Assembly (NCBI GenBank): GCA_000620545.1
Contig: JIBA01000012.1
Span: forward strand, 595,448-659,447
Source: Intrasporangiaceae bacterium URHB0013
GTDB taxonomy: Bacteria > Actinomycetota > Actinomycetes > Actinomycetales > Dermatophilaceae
DNA: 64,000 nucleotides
Direction: 5' to 3'
The position numbers were made by a program, and so were the translations under genes. The notes under the pieces were generated by a model that ran no database searches, was not told the DNA's origin, and saw only the letters and a list, made by a program, of their open reading frames with translations. The first letter of the stretch is position 1, and each line of letters begins with the position of its first letter. Positions 43,506 through 52,412 of this stretch are shown here, piece after piece.

Positions 43506-43700
43506 ATGGGTATCGCAGACAAGGCCAACAACACGGGTGAAGACCTGAAGGGCAAGGCCAAGGAAGCCGCCGGAAAGGTCACCGACAACGAGCGACTCGA
43601 GGCCGAGGGCGAGCGTGACCAGGCCTCGGCGGACCTCAAGCAGCGGGGCGAGCAGCTCAAGGACGCGGGCGACGACGTCAAGGACGCCTTCAACCGCTGA
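43506..43700 (+). CDS. CsbD-family stress protein
   Basis: A 64-residue CsbD-like protein (MGIADKANNTGEDLKGKAKEAAGKVTDNE..QRGEQLKDAGDDVKDAFNR), highly charged and helical. ATG 43506 follows aaggag at an ideal spacing. Family members are general-stress proteins under sigma-B-type control and are often called rRNA-binding or membrane-associated, but their function is not known. Confidence 0.92.
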   Translation: MGIADKANNTGEDLKGKAKEAAGKVTDNERLEAEGERDQASADLKQRGEQLKDAGDDVKDAFNR

Positions 43701-43884
43701 CCTTCCGGAGTGGGGTGGGTCGGTCCCGACGGGGACCGGCCCACTGCCGTACCCGCTCCTCCTGCTCGAACCGAACGCGTATGCCGTCCGGCCGGCTTCG
43801 GGACGCCCGACCCCTTGCCAGCGCCGGGCAGGTCGGTGAGGCTCGACGGGACAGACGCCCTCATCGCCCCGAGAGGCCCTTGCT

Positions 43885-46299
43885 GTGACGACACCGCCGA
43901 CCACGACCGCCACGACCGCCACGACCGCTGTGCCCGCCGCGACGCCGGACGAGATCGCGGCGATGGATGCATGGTGGCGGGCCAACAACTACCTCACCAT
44001 CGGGCAGATCTACCTGCAGGACAACGCGCTCCTGCGGCGGTCGCTGGTCCCCGAGGACATCAAACCGCGGTTGCTCGGCCACTGGGGCACGAGCCCCGGA
44101 CTGTCGTTCATCTACACGCACATGTCGCGGGTCATCCGCCACACCGGCCAGGAGACGATCTACCTCACCGGTCCCGGACACGGCGGCCCCGCGCTGGTGG
44201 CTGCCGGCTATCTCGAGGGCACGTACTCGGAGGTCTACCCCAAGGTGACCTTGGACGAGGAAGGGCTGCGGCGGCTCTTCCGTCAGTTCTCGGCTCCGGG
44301 CGGCATCCCGAGCCATGTCTCCGTGACGACGCCCGGCTCCATCCACGAGGGCGGGGAGCTCGGCTACGTCCTCGTCCACGCCTTCGGGGCGGTCATGGAC
44401 AACCCCGACCTGCTGGCGCTGGCCGTCGTCGGGGACGGCGAGGCCGAGACGGGCCCGCTCGAGGGCTCGTGGAAGGGCATCTCCTTCCTCAACCCGCGGC
44501 GCGACGGCGCAGTGCTGCCGATCCTGCACCTCAACGGCGCGAAGATCGCCGGCCCCACGGTGCTCGGCCGCAAGGATCCGGCCGAGGTCCGCAGCCTGCT
44601 CGAGGGCCACGGCTACGACGTGCTGGAGGTCGAGGGCCACGACGTGCCCGGGATGCACGAGCGCTTCGCGGAGACTCTCGGGACGGCATACGACAGGATC
44701 CGGAGCATCCAGCAGGAGGCGCGCGGCGGCGACTGGGACGGCGCCCGCCCCCGCTGGCCGCTCATCGTCCTGCGCAGTCCCAAGGGGTGGACCGGGCCCG
44801 ACGTCGTCGACGGCAAGCAGGTCGAGGGGACGTGGCGCGCCCACCAGGTGCCGCTCTCTGGTGTCAAGGACGACCCGGACCACCTGGCGCTGCTCGAGAA
44901 GTGGCTCCGCTCCTATCGGCCCGAGGAGCTCTTCGACGAGTCCGGAAAGCCGAGCGACGTGGTGCTGCAAGCAAATCCGGACGGCAACCTGAGGATGAGC
45001 GCGTCACCGCACGCCAACGGTGGACTCGTCACGCGCGAGCTGGATCTGCCCGACTTCCGCGACTTCGCGCGCGACGTCCCCTCGCCCGCCGCCGTTCGTG
45101 CCGAGTCGACGCGAGCCCTCGGGGAGCTGATGCGAGAGCTCTACGTGCGCAACCCGCAGTCCTTCCGCCTCTTCAGCCCGGACGAGACGAACAGCAACCG
45201 GGTCGGCGCGGTCTTCGACGTCTCCGACCGGATGTCCGCGGAGCCGGTCGTCGACATCGACGAAGGCATCTCGCGCGACGGCCGCGTCATGGAGGTGCTG
45301 TCGGAGCACAACTGCCACGGCTGGCTCGAGGGCTACACGCTGACTGGCCGGCACGGGCTCTTCGCGACCTACGAGGCGTTCGCCATGGTGAGCGCGTCGA
45401 TGACGGTGCAGCACAGCAAGTGGCTGCAGGAGGCCAACAAGCTCGACTGGCGCGCCAAGGTCCCGAGCCTCAACATCCTGCTCACCTCGACGGCCTGGCG
45501 CAACGACCACAACGGCTTCTCGCACCAGGGGCCGGGCCTCATCCAGACCGTGCTCAACGCGCGCGGCGAGGTGTCGCGCATCTACCTGCCGCCGGACGCG
45601 AACTGCCTTCTCTCCGTTGCCGACCACTGCTTCCGGTCGAAGAACTACGTCAACCTCATCGTCATCGACAAGCAGCCGCAGCCGCAGTGGCTGTCGATGG
45701 ACGAGGCCGTCGCGCACTGTGCGGCCGGCGCGGGCATCTGGGACTGGGCCGGTACCGACGACGGCGAGCGAGACCCGGACGTCGTGCTCGCGTGCGCCGG
45801 TGACGTCGTGACGATGGAGGTCGTCGCGGCCGCCCAGATCCTCAAGGAGAAGCTGCCGCAGCTGCGGGTGCGTGTCGTCAACGTGGTCGACCTCATGACC
45901 CTGCCGCGGGAGCGCAGCCACCCGCACGGCATGGACGACGTGCGCTTCGGCGAGCTGTTCACCGACCACGTCGACGTCGTGTTCGCCTTCCACGGCTACC
46001 ACGGCGCGATCCACCAGCTCGTGCACGGGCGTCCGGACGCCGACCGCTTCCACGTGCGCGGCTTCAGCGAGGAGGGCACGACGACCACGCCGTTCGACAT
46101 GGTGGTGCGCAACGGCGTCGACCGCTACAGCCTCGTCATGGACGCCATCAACAACGCCGGCCGGCAGGTGCGCGGCTCGAGCGAGGTCAAGAAGTGGTGC
46201 GAGTCCCAGCTCGCCCGCCACCAGACCTACATCGTCGAGCACCTCGAGGACCTGCCAGAGGTCAGGGACTGGGTGATGACCACCGTCGTCGAGGACTGA
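43885..46299 (+). CDS. Phosphoketolase (xylulose-5-P/fructose-6-P)
   Basis: An 804-residue thiamine-diphosphate enzyme starting at GTG 43885. The XFP signature near the N-terminus (LLGHWGTSPGLSFIYTHMSR, then GPGHGGPA), the TPP/Mg site GDGEAETGPLEGSWKG, and the C-terminal HQGPGLIQTV, GEVSRIYLPPDANCLLSV and FHGYHGAIHQLVHGR blocks are intact. It cleaves xylulose 5-phosphate (or fructose 6-phosphate) with phosphate to acetyl phosphate and glyceraldehyde 3-phosphate (or erythrose 4-phosphate). Not an operon partner of CsbD upstream; it converges on the DeoR gene. Confidence 0.95.
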   Translation: MTTPPTTTATTATTAVPAATPDEIAAMDAWWRANNYLTIGQIYLQDNALLRRSLVPEDIKPRLLGHWGTSPGLSFIYTHMSRVIRHTGQETIYLTGPGHGGPALVAAGYLEGTYSEVYPKVTLDEEGLRRLFRQFSAPGGIPSHVSVTTPGSIHEGGELGYVLVHAFGAVMDNPDLLALAVVGDGEAETGPLEGSWKGISFLNPRRDGAVLPILHLNGAKIAGPTVLGRKDPAEVRSLLEGHGYDVLEVEGHDVPGMHERFAETLGTAYDRIRSIQQEARGGDWDGARPRWPLIVLRSPKGWTGPDVVDGKQVEGTWRAHQVPLSGVKDDPDHLALLEKWLRSYRPEELFDESGKPSDVVLQANPDGNLRMSASPHANGGLVTRELDLPDFRDFARDVPSPAAVRAESTRALGELMRELYVRNPQSFRLFSPDETNSNRVGAVFDVSDRMSAEPVVDIDEGISRDGRVMEVLSEHNCHGWLEGYTLTGRHGLFATYEAFAMVSASMTVQHSKWLQEANKLDWRAKVPSLNILLTSTAWRNDHNGFSHQGPGLIQTVLNARGEVSRIYLPPDANCLLSVADHCFRSKNYVNLIVIDKQPQPQWLSMDEAVAHCAAGAGIWDWAGTDDGERDPDVVLACAGDVVTMEVVAAAQILKEKLPQLRVRVVNVVDLMTLPRERSHPHGMDDVRFGELFTDHVDVVFAFHGYHGAIHQLVHGRPDADRFHVRGFSEEGTTTTPFDMVVRNGVDRYSLVMDAINNAGRQVRGSSEVKKWCESQLARHQTYIVEHLEDLPEVRDWVMTTVVED

Positions 46300-46371
46300 C
46301 CCCGCCGACGGCGCGCGGGCGTATGCCGTCAGTCGCAGCCCCCGGCACACGCCAGCTCGTCGTCCGGTGCG

Positions 46372-47160
46372 TCAGTCGCGGCGCGGCGCGACGACGACCT
46401 CGATGCCGTTGTCGCGAAAGGACTGCAGCGCAAGGGGATCAGCGGACTCGTCGGTGACGAGAGTCCAGTTGTGCGGCATGACGGCCCACGCGTGGAAGGG
46501 TGACTGACCGAGCTTGTCGGCGTGCGCGAGGACGTAGGTGTGCTCGGCGCGGCTCATCATGAGCTCCTTGAGCCGGGTCTGCTCGAGGTCGGCCTCGCAG
46601 ATGCCGCGCTCCGCGTGCACGCTGTCGGCGCCCATGAAGGCACGGTCGAAGGAGAGCCGCTGCACGGCGGCCTCGGCCAGCGGTCCCACGAAGGCCTGGC
46701 TGAGTGGTCGCAGTCTGCCGCCGAGCGCGATGACGTCGATGCCGACGCTGTCGGCGAGGGTGCCCATGGCACTGATGCCGGCCGTGACCACGGTGAGCTC
46801 GGTCAGCTCGGGGGTCTTCGTGATGGCGTCGGCGAGCGCGCCCATCGTCGAGCCGGCGTCGAGGAGCACGGTCTCGCCGGGCTCGATCTGGTCGGCCGCC
46901 CACCGGGCGATGTCGCGCTTGGCCGCATGCGCCTCGCCGAGGCGCTGGCGCAGCGAGGCCTCGGGGTGGTGGGCGAGGCTCATGACGCCGCCGTAGGTGC
47001 GGGCGAGCTTGCCCTGCGCCGTCAGCTTGGCGAGATCGCGCCGGATGGTCGACGCGGTGACCCCGAGCTGGTCGGAGAGCTCCTCCACGCTCGCGAGCCC
47101 ACTGGTGGTGGCGAGGCGGACGATCTCGCCCCGTCGCGTCTGCGCGGTGTGCTTCGCCAC
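46372..47160 (-). CDS. DeoR/GlpR-family regulator of the acid-sugar locus
   Basis: A 262-residue protein from GTG 47160. The N-terminal DeoR HTH (RRGEIVRLATTSGLASVEELSDQLGVTASTIRRDLAKLTAQG) is followed by the sugar-phosphate-sensing domain (VLLDAGSTMGALADAI, VVTAGISAMGTLA and FMGADSVHAERGICEADL). It is the last gene of the leftward kinase-dehydrogenase operon, 10 bases after the dehydrogenase stop, and should bind the shared promoter region near 49.7 kb, releasing it when a phosphorylated acid-sugar intermediate appears. Both statements are inferred from context. Confidence 0.9.
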   Translation of the reverse strand: MAKHTAQTRRGEIVRLATTSGLASVEELSDQLGVTASTIRRDLAKLTAQGKLARTYGGVMSLAHHPEASLRQRLGEAHAAKRDIARWAADQIEPGETVLLDAGSTMGALADAITKTPELTELTVVTAGISAMGTLADSVGIDVIALGGRLRPLSQAFVGPLAEAAVQRLSFDRAFMGADSVHAERGICEADLEQTRLKELMMSRAEHTYVLAHADKLGQSPFHAWAVMPHNWTLVTDESADPLALQSFRDNGIEVVVAPRRD

Positions 47161-47170
47161 GCTGGGCACC

Positions 47171-48178
47171 TTAGGCGCCGTCGGGCCGCGGCGCCATCTC
47201 AGCACCGAGGCGCAGTGCCTCGATCATCGACCGGTGGTCGGCGATGCCGGTGCCGGCGATGTCGAAGGCCGTGCCATGGTCGACCGACGTACGGATGACG
47301 GGCAGGCCGATCGTGACGTTGACGCCCGCCTCGAGGCCGAGCACCTTGACCGGGCCGTGGCCCTGGTCGTGGTACATCGCGACGACGAGGTCGTAGTCCC
47401 CGCGGCCGGCGAGGAAGAAGAGCGTGTCGGCCGGCAGGGCGCCGTGCACGTCGATGCCGTCGGCGCGGCAGAGCTCGATGGCGGGGTTGATCTTCGAGGC
47501 CTCCTCGCCGTAGCCGAAGAGGCCGTTCTCGCCGGCGTGCGGGTTGATGCCGCACACGCCGATCTTGGGGTCGGGGTTGCCGGCGTCGACGAGCGCCCGG
47601 TGGCCGCGGCGGATGACGCGCTCGACGAGGCCGGGCTCGATGCGGTTGACGGCGTCGATGAGACCGATGTGGGTGGTCACGTGGATGACCTTGACCTTCT
47701 CGGTGGAGAGCATCATCGAGACCTCTGGCGTGCCCGTGAGGTGCGCGAGCAGCTCCGTGTGACCCGGGAAGACGTGGCCGCCGGCGTGCAGGGCCTCCTT
47801 GTTGAGGGGAGCGGTGCAGATGGCCTGAACCTTGCCCGCCATGGCGAGCTCGGAAGCCACACGGATGTAGTGGTAGGCGGCGTTGCCGGCGACGGCCGAG
47901 AGCTGGCCGAATGGAAGGTCGGCAGGCAGCAGGGCCAGGTCGATGACGTTGATGCGTCCGGGGATCTCGGTGGCCTGCTCGACGTCCTCGATGGTGACGA
48001 TGTCGACTGGGACGCCGGCGATGTCGGCGGCCTGCTTGAGGCGCAGCGCGTCACCAACGACGACGACCCGCGCCATGGTTGCGACGTGCGGGTCGGCGAG
48101 GGCCTTGACGATGATCTCGGGGCCGATGCCGGCGCCGTCTCCCATGGTCACGGCGATGCGGGGAAGGGCGGCGCTCAT
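47171..48178 (-). CDS. PdxA2-type 4-phosphate dehydrogenase (D-threonate/erythronate-4-P)
   Basis: A 335-residue PdxA-family protein (ITMGDGAGIGPEIIVKAL-like start, TAPLNKEALHAGG, AMYHDQGHGPVK and PVIRTSVDHGTAFDIAG). PdxA proper is 4-hydroxythreonine-4-phosphate dehydrogenase of pyridoxal biosynthesis. The operon with a DUF1537 kinase instead points to PdxA2, which oxidises and decarboxylates D-threonate/D-erythronate 4-phosphate to dihydroxyacetone phosphate. Start ATG 48178 overlaps the kinase stop (ATGA). Confidence 0.9.
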   Translation of the reverse strand: MSAALPRIAVTMGDGAGIGPEIIVKALADPHVATMARVVVVGDALRLKQAADIAGVPVDIVTIEDVEQATEIPGRINVIDLALLPADLPFGQLSAVAGNAAYHYIRVASELAMAGKVQAICTAPLNKEALHAGGHVFPGHTELLAHLTGTPEVSMMLSTEKVKVIHVTTHIGLIDAVNRIEPGLVERVIRRGHRALVDAGNPDPKIGVCGINPHAGENGLFGYGEEASKINPAIELCRADGIDVHGALPADTLFFLAGRGDYDLVVAMYHDQGHGPVKVLGLEAGVNVTIGLPVIRTSVDHGTAFDIAGTGIADHRSMIEALRLGAEMAPRPDGA

Positions 48179-49566
48179 GAGTTCTCCTCGGTGTTCGCGC
48201 CGGCTGTGGCGCGGGTTGCGGTGTGAGTCGGTGCGGTGTGAGTCGGTGCGGTGTGAGTCGGTGCGGTGCTGCGTGCGGTGGGGGAGCAGTGACCGAGGAC
48301 GTGCTCGGCCACGCGGACGAGCGACGCGGGGTCGCCGTAGCTGCCGGGGCGGGTGACGACGAGCCGGCCACCGGGACGCCGGCTGACGACGGTGCCCGTC
48401 TCGACCTCGCCGATGACGTCGAGAGAGTGCACGTCGAGCCGGTCGAGGACGGCCCGGGCCGACTCCCCGCCGGAGAGGAAGGTCGCGTCGTAGCGGTCGA
48501 GCAGGGGCGCGACGGCTGCCGCCAATGCCTCGGTGAGTGCCCGCGACCGGCGTGCGTCGACAGGGGCCGCGGTGTCGAGGGCCACGAGCACGACCCCGGC
48601 GGCGGCCAGCGCGGCGAGCCGCTCCTGCAGGCCGGTCGGGTCGTCCAGGACCGTGTCGGGCGCGAGCAGCAGGGTTTCGCTGGCGAGGGGCTCCAGCTGC
48701 GCGATCTGCGCCGGCACACCGGGGGCGCGCGTCCCGAGGACGACGAGCAGCGAGGAGCAGTGGCCGGTACGGAGGGCGTATGCCGTGTCGCCGGCCGCCG
48801 GTGTCTGGCGCTGGTGGCCCTCGGGTGGGCGGCCGAGCGGGCTCGAGTCGCGGACGTCCGGAAGAGCGCGCACGGCAGCGTCCGCCAGGGCACCGGAGCC
48901 GACGAGGAGCGTGCCCGAGCCGTGCGCCGCACTCGCGCTCACCGCTGCTGCGTGGACGACGTCGAGGTCGGCCTCCGTCAGGGCGTCGCACACCGCGACC
49001 AGCCCGGTGCGGTACGCGTCGACGAGTGCGACAGCGACGGCCTCGACACCGCTCAGCACGGTGGCGTGGGAGACGAGCACGACGCGCAGGGGGTGCAGGG
49101 CATCGGCGACCCGTCTGGGTGCCGGCCCTCGCTCGACCACCCAGAGGTCGGTGTCGTGCAGCGGCGTGCCGCCGACGTGCAGCACACCGTCGCGCACGAC
49201 GCGGTCGAGGGCCGGGTTGGCGACGGCCACGACGGGCACGCGGTGCAGGTGCTCGGCAAGTGCCGCGACCTCGGCCGCGACGTTTCCCCGCAGCAAGGAG
49301 TCGACCTTCTTGACGACGACCCGTGCGTCGGCGACGAGAGGGGCGGCTGCGCGAACCGCGCGTGCTGCGTGCTCGGCGTCGAGGCCGCGGGAGTCCGTGT
49401 CGACGGTGACGACCGTGCCCACGGTGCCGGGAGCGGTGGCGGCGGGTCGAGTGGACAGGCTGGCGAGTTGCACATTGCTGCGCGGAACGCGCACCAGAGC
49501 ATGGGACGCGCATTCGGCTGCGCCACTCAGGTCGTCCGCGACGATACCCAGCGCCAGCGCGCCCAT
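48175..49566 (-). CDS. DUF1537 four-carbon acid-sugar kinase
   Basis: A 463-residue protein with the N-terminal domain of DUF1537 (IVADDLSGAAECAS, TVDTDSRG, VVKKVDSLLRGN) and the C-terminal nucleotide-binding domain (TFLSGGESARAVLDRL, VIGEVETG). The family (DtnK, OtnK, DenD-type) phosphorylates D-threonate, D-erythronate or 3-oxo-tetronates at the 4-position. First gene of the leftward operon; ATG 49566 has a strong ggaggag site. The C-terminus carries a PTHTA pentapeptide repeated three times, encoded by 15-base tandem repeats, an unusual low-complexity tail. Confidence 0.9.
   Translation of the reverse strand: MGALALGIVADDLSGAAECASHALVRVPRSNVQLASLSTRPAATAPGTVGTVVTVDTDSRGLDAEHAARAVRAAAPLVADARVVVKKVDSLLRGNVAAEVAALAEHLHRVPVVAVANPALDRVVRDGVLHVGGTPLHDTDLWVVERGPAPRRVADALHPLRVVLVSHATVLSGVEAVAVALVDAYRTGLVAVCDALTEADLDVVHAAAVSASAAHGSGTLLVGSGALADAAVRALPDVRDSSPLGRPPEGHQRQTPAAGDTAYALRTGHCSSLLVVLGTRAPGVPAQIAQLEPLASETLLLAPDTVLDDPTGLQERLAALAAAGVVLVALDTAAPVDARRSRALTEALAAAVAPLLDRYDATFLSGGESARAVLDRLDVHSLDVIGEVETGTVVSRRPGGRLVVTRPGSYGDPASLVRVAEHVLGHCSPTARSTAPTHTAPTHTAPTHTATRATAGANTEENS
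48221..48265. repeat. Three identical 15-bp tandem repeats in the kinase gene
   Basis: The unit gtgtgagtcggtgcg is repeated exactly three times on the plus strand within the 3' end of the kinase gene, encoding repeats of Thr-Ala-Pro-Thr-His. The unit length is a multiple of three, so slippage changes the protein length without breaking the frame. Confidence 0.92.
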
Positions 49567-49718
49567 ATCTCCTCCTGCCCATGCCGTCGATGCGTGATTA
49601 CTTGTGCGGCAGAGGATTTGGCGACCCTGCCGACGTGACCGAAGGAGTGGCGCGAGCCCCCTGGAAGTGCACCGGACGGCAGACGACCAATGACTCCTTC
49701 ACAAAAAACGCTACAGGT

Positions 49719-49737
49719 ATTGCGCGAATCGCGCAAT
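49719..49737. promoter_or_regulatory. 19-bp palindromic operator in the divergent acid-sugar promoter region
   Basis: The sequence attgcgcga-a-tcgcgcaat is a perfect 9+9 palindrome around a single A. It lies in the 247-base region between the leftward kinase operon (start 49566) and the rightward transporter operon (start 49814). It is AT-poor inside but flanked by A-rich tracts. I propose that the DeoR regulator encoded at 46372-47160 binds here and controls both operons. Confidence 0.7.
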
Positions 49738-49813
49738 GGTGCGAAGGTGGTCCAACCCGAGGGGCGCAGCGTGCGTCGCCGCCGGGGAGGCCACCGCTCA
49801 ACGAGGAGTCCCG

Positions 49814-51442
49814 ATGCCCCAGCAGCCTGCACTGCTTCCCACGTCTGACCAGCCGACGCGTGAGGTCTCGCGTCGCTCGATCCTCAAGCTCGCCTCGCTG
49901 GCCGGGGCCGGAGCGCTCTTCGCTCCCGCTCTTGCCGCCTGTGCCGGGCCCAAGACCGCCAACAGCGCCAGCACGGCCGGGGCCGGGGCCGCGGGGGGCG
50001 CGCTGAGCGTCGTGCTCAACCGCAACCTGGTCAGCCTCGACAACAAGCTGAACCAGTACGACGCGGCCGTCACCGTCCAGCGGGCCGTGCGCGAGGCCCT
50101 CACGAAGATCGGCGACGACCTCAAGCCGGAGCTGGTGCTCGCCGAGTCGTTCGAGCAGACCAAGCCCACCGTCTGGACCGTCAAGCTGCGCAGCGACATC
50201 CACTACTCCGACAAGTCGCCCGTCACGGTCGAGGACGTCGAGACGGCGCTCAAGCTCTACTTCCAGGTCAAGGCCGGCTACGTCGCCGCCCAGTTCCCCG
50301 AGCAGCCGACGTTCACCAAGGTCGACGACAAGACGTTCACGCTGACGACGAAGACGCCGGTCGTCACGCTCAACTCGCTGATGTCGAACATCCTCATCAC
50401 CCCGGCCAAGGACAACAAGGCCGAGGAGCTGAGCACGGGGCTCGGCACCGGGCCCTACGTCATCGCCGACGCCGACACCGGCACCGGCACCTACAAGCTG
50501 ACCCGCAACGAGAACTACTGGGGCGAGAAGCCCAAGCTCGAGCAGGTCAACGTCTCCTACCAGGAGGAGGAGGGCGCCCGCGTCATCGCCATCACCTCTG
50601 GCCAGGCCGACGTCATCGACACGATCACGCCCGAGTCGGCCGCCTCGCTCAAGACGAACTCCGACATCGACGTCATCGAGACCCCGGGCACGCGCCTGAT
50701 CCACCTCTTCTACAACTTCCGCAAGCCGGCCGGGCACCCGCTCGCGAATCCCAAGGTGCGCGAGGCGCTGACGTACGCGATCGACCACGAGTCGCTCATC
50801 AAGGCCCTCATGAATGACCAGGTCACCTCTGCCGAGGGTGTCGTGCCCAAGACCCTCGCCGGCTTCGCCAGGACGGGTGAGTACACCTACGACCAGGCCA
50901 AGGCCAAGCAGCTGCTCGCCGCCAACGGCGCGAGCGACCTGAAGCTCACCTTCATCTGGGAGGACTCGGAGTTCGCCGGTGCCTCGCGCGTTCTCGAGGC
51001 GGTCTCGCAGATGCTCGCGGCCGTCGGCGTCACGGCAACCCTCAAGATGATCCCCAAGGGTGGCGAGATCAACGCCTGGCGACGCGGCGAGGCCGGCGAC
51101 TGGGACGTGCTGGCCAATGGCTACGGCAACCAGACCGGTCTGGCGCTGACGAACCTCCAAGGGCAGTACGGCGGCACGGCCGAGAAGGAGAAGACGCGCG
51201 ACACCTACCACGGCTTCGTCGTCCCCGAGGTCACTGCCCTGCTCGACCAGGCCGGCGCGGAGGCCGACGAGGCCAAGCGGAACCAGCTGCTGGGGCAGGC
51301 ACAGGAAAAGATCTGGGCCCTGTGGCCCGCCATGTGGGCGTGGACGCCCAACAACGTCCTCGCCAAGCGCAAGCGCGTCGCGACGCTCAAGCTGCGCGCG
51401 ATCAACTCCTACGACCTCGGCGCCGTGACGGTCTCGGCCTGA
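49814..51442 (+). CDS. ABC transporter substrate-binding lipoprotein (family 5), Tat-type signal
   Basis: A 542-residue extracytoplasmic solute-binding protein. The signal has a twin arginine (SRRSILK, residues 19-25), a hydrophobic stretch and a lipobox LAAC with Cys43, so it is probably exported folded and lipid-anchored. The family-5 features are clear (VQRAVREALTKIGDD, WTVKLRSDIHYSDKSPVT, FYNFRKPAGHPL). ATG 49814 is preceded by acgaggag. Family 5 binds oligopeptides, nickel or sugar-containing ligands. Here the catabolic partners point to a sugar-acid conjugate as ligand. First of a rightward operon. Confidence 0.92.
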   Translation: MPQQPALLPTSDQPTREVSRRSILKLASLAGAGALFAPALAACAGPKTANSASTAGAGAAGGALSVVLNRNLVSLDNKLNQYDAAVTVQRAVREALTKIGDDLKPELVLAESFEQTKPTVWTVKLRSDIHYSDKSPVTVEDVETALKLYFQVKAGYVAAQFPEQPTFTKVDDKTFTLTTKTPVVTLNSLMSNILITPAKDNKAEELSTGLGTGPYVIADADTGTGTYKLTRNENYWGEKPKLEQVNVSYQEEEGARVIAITSGQADVIDTITPESAASLKTNSDIDVIETPGTRLIHLFYNFRKPAGHPLANPKVREALTYAIDHESLIKALMNDQVTSAEGVVPKTLAGFARTGEYTYDQAKAKQLLAANGASDLKLTFIWEDSEFAGASRVLEAVSQMLAAVGVTATLKMIPKGGEINAWRRGEAGDWDVLANGYGNQTGLALTNLQGQYGGTAEKEKTRDTYHGFVVPEVTALLDQAGAEADEAKRNQLLGQAQEKIWALWPAMWAWTPNNVLAKRKRVATLKLRAINSYDLGAVTVSA

Positions 51443-51479
51443 TCGGGCGGCCGGACCCCTCAGCACGCAAGGTGATCCC

Positions 51480-52412
51480 ATGCTCAAGTACGTCCTCAAA
51501 CGGGTGGGCCAGACGATCCTGACGGCCTTCCTGGCCGTCGCGACCGTGTTCGTCCTGCTCCGGATGGCCCCGGGTGACCCCGCGGCCAACTACGCGCCGC
51601 CGAACCCGAGCTCGGAGCAGCTCGCCGCCATCCGCGAGCAGTTCGGTCTCGACCAGCCGATCCCGCTGCAGTTCATGACCTTCCTGCAGCACCTGTTCCA
51701 GGGGGACGTCGGGAGCTCGTTCTTCTTCAAGCGCCCGGCGCTCGAGGTCGTCATGGAACGCCTGCCCTACACGATCACCCTCGCGGTGGCGTCGATCGTC
51801 GTCACCGCGGTGGTGGCCATCCCACTCGGCGTGTGGATGGCGCGTCGCAGCGACACGGCTCCGGAGCTGGGGGCCAACATCGGCACCATCGCCGGCCAGT
51901 CGATGCCGGACTTCTGGATCGGCTTCGTGCTGCTCATCCTCTTCGCCGTGAACCTCCACTGGTTCGCCCCCTCGGGGTTCGACTCGGCCGCCTCGATCAT
52001 CCTGCCCACGGTGACGATCGCGATCCTGCAGATCGCGCTCATCTCACGGCTCGTGCGCCGGGAGATGGTCGTCAACCTCGCGTCGCCCTACCTGACGGTG
52101 GCCCGGTCGCGCGGGGTGTCGGAGCGGTCGCTGACCTGGCGCTACGCCTTCTCCAACGCCGCGCTGCCCGTCGTGACGGCGCTCGGCACCCGCTTCGCGG
52201 CGATGCTCAACGGCGTCGTCATCGTCGAGGTCGTCTTCAACTGGCCCGGCGTCGGTGAGCTCGTCGTCAACGCGCTCAAGCAGCGTGATTTCCCGCTCAT
52301 CCAGGCGACTGTCCTCGTCACGGTGCTGCTGGCACTCGTCGTCCAGCTGATCGTCGATCTGCTCTACCCGCTCATGGATCCGCGCGTCCGACTCGGAGAG
52401 GCCAGCTCATGA
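51480..52412 (+). CDS. ABC transporter permease, DppB type
   Basis: A 310-residue inner-membrane permease. It starts with the characteristic LKYVLKRVGQTILTAFLAVATVFVLLR and contains the periplasmic loop FGLDQPIPLQF and the EAA motif region (VARSRGVSERSLTWRYAFSNAALPVV). Six membrane helices. It overlaps the next permease gene by four bases. Confidence 0.93.
   Translation: MLKYVLKRVGQTILTAFLAVATVFVLLRMAPGDPAANYAPPNPSSEQLAAIREQFGLDQPIPLQFMTFLQHLFQGDVGSSFFFKRPALEVVMERLPYTITLAVASIVVTAVVAIPLGVWMARRSDTAPELGANIGTIAGQSMPDFWIGFVLLILFAVNLHWFAPSGFDSAASIILPTVTIAILQIALISRLVRREMVVNLASPYLTVARSRGVSERSLTWRYAFSNAALPVVTALGTRFAAMLNGVVIVEVVFNWPGVGELVVNALKQRDFPLIQATVLVTVLLALVVQLIVDLLYPLMDPRVRLGEASS

Noticed and set aside
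47171..49582. An 803-codon frame covering both kinase and PdxA2 genes as one fused protein
   Set aside because: The N-terminal 465 codons are an Arg/Pro-rich shadow of the kinase gene. Only the part from ATG 48178 is PdxA2, while the kinase is encoded in a different frame.
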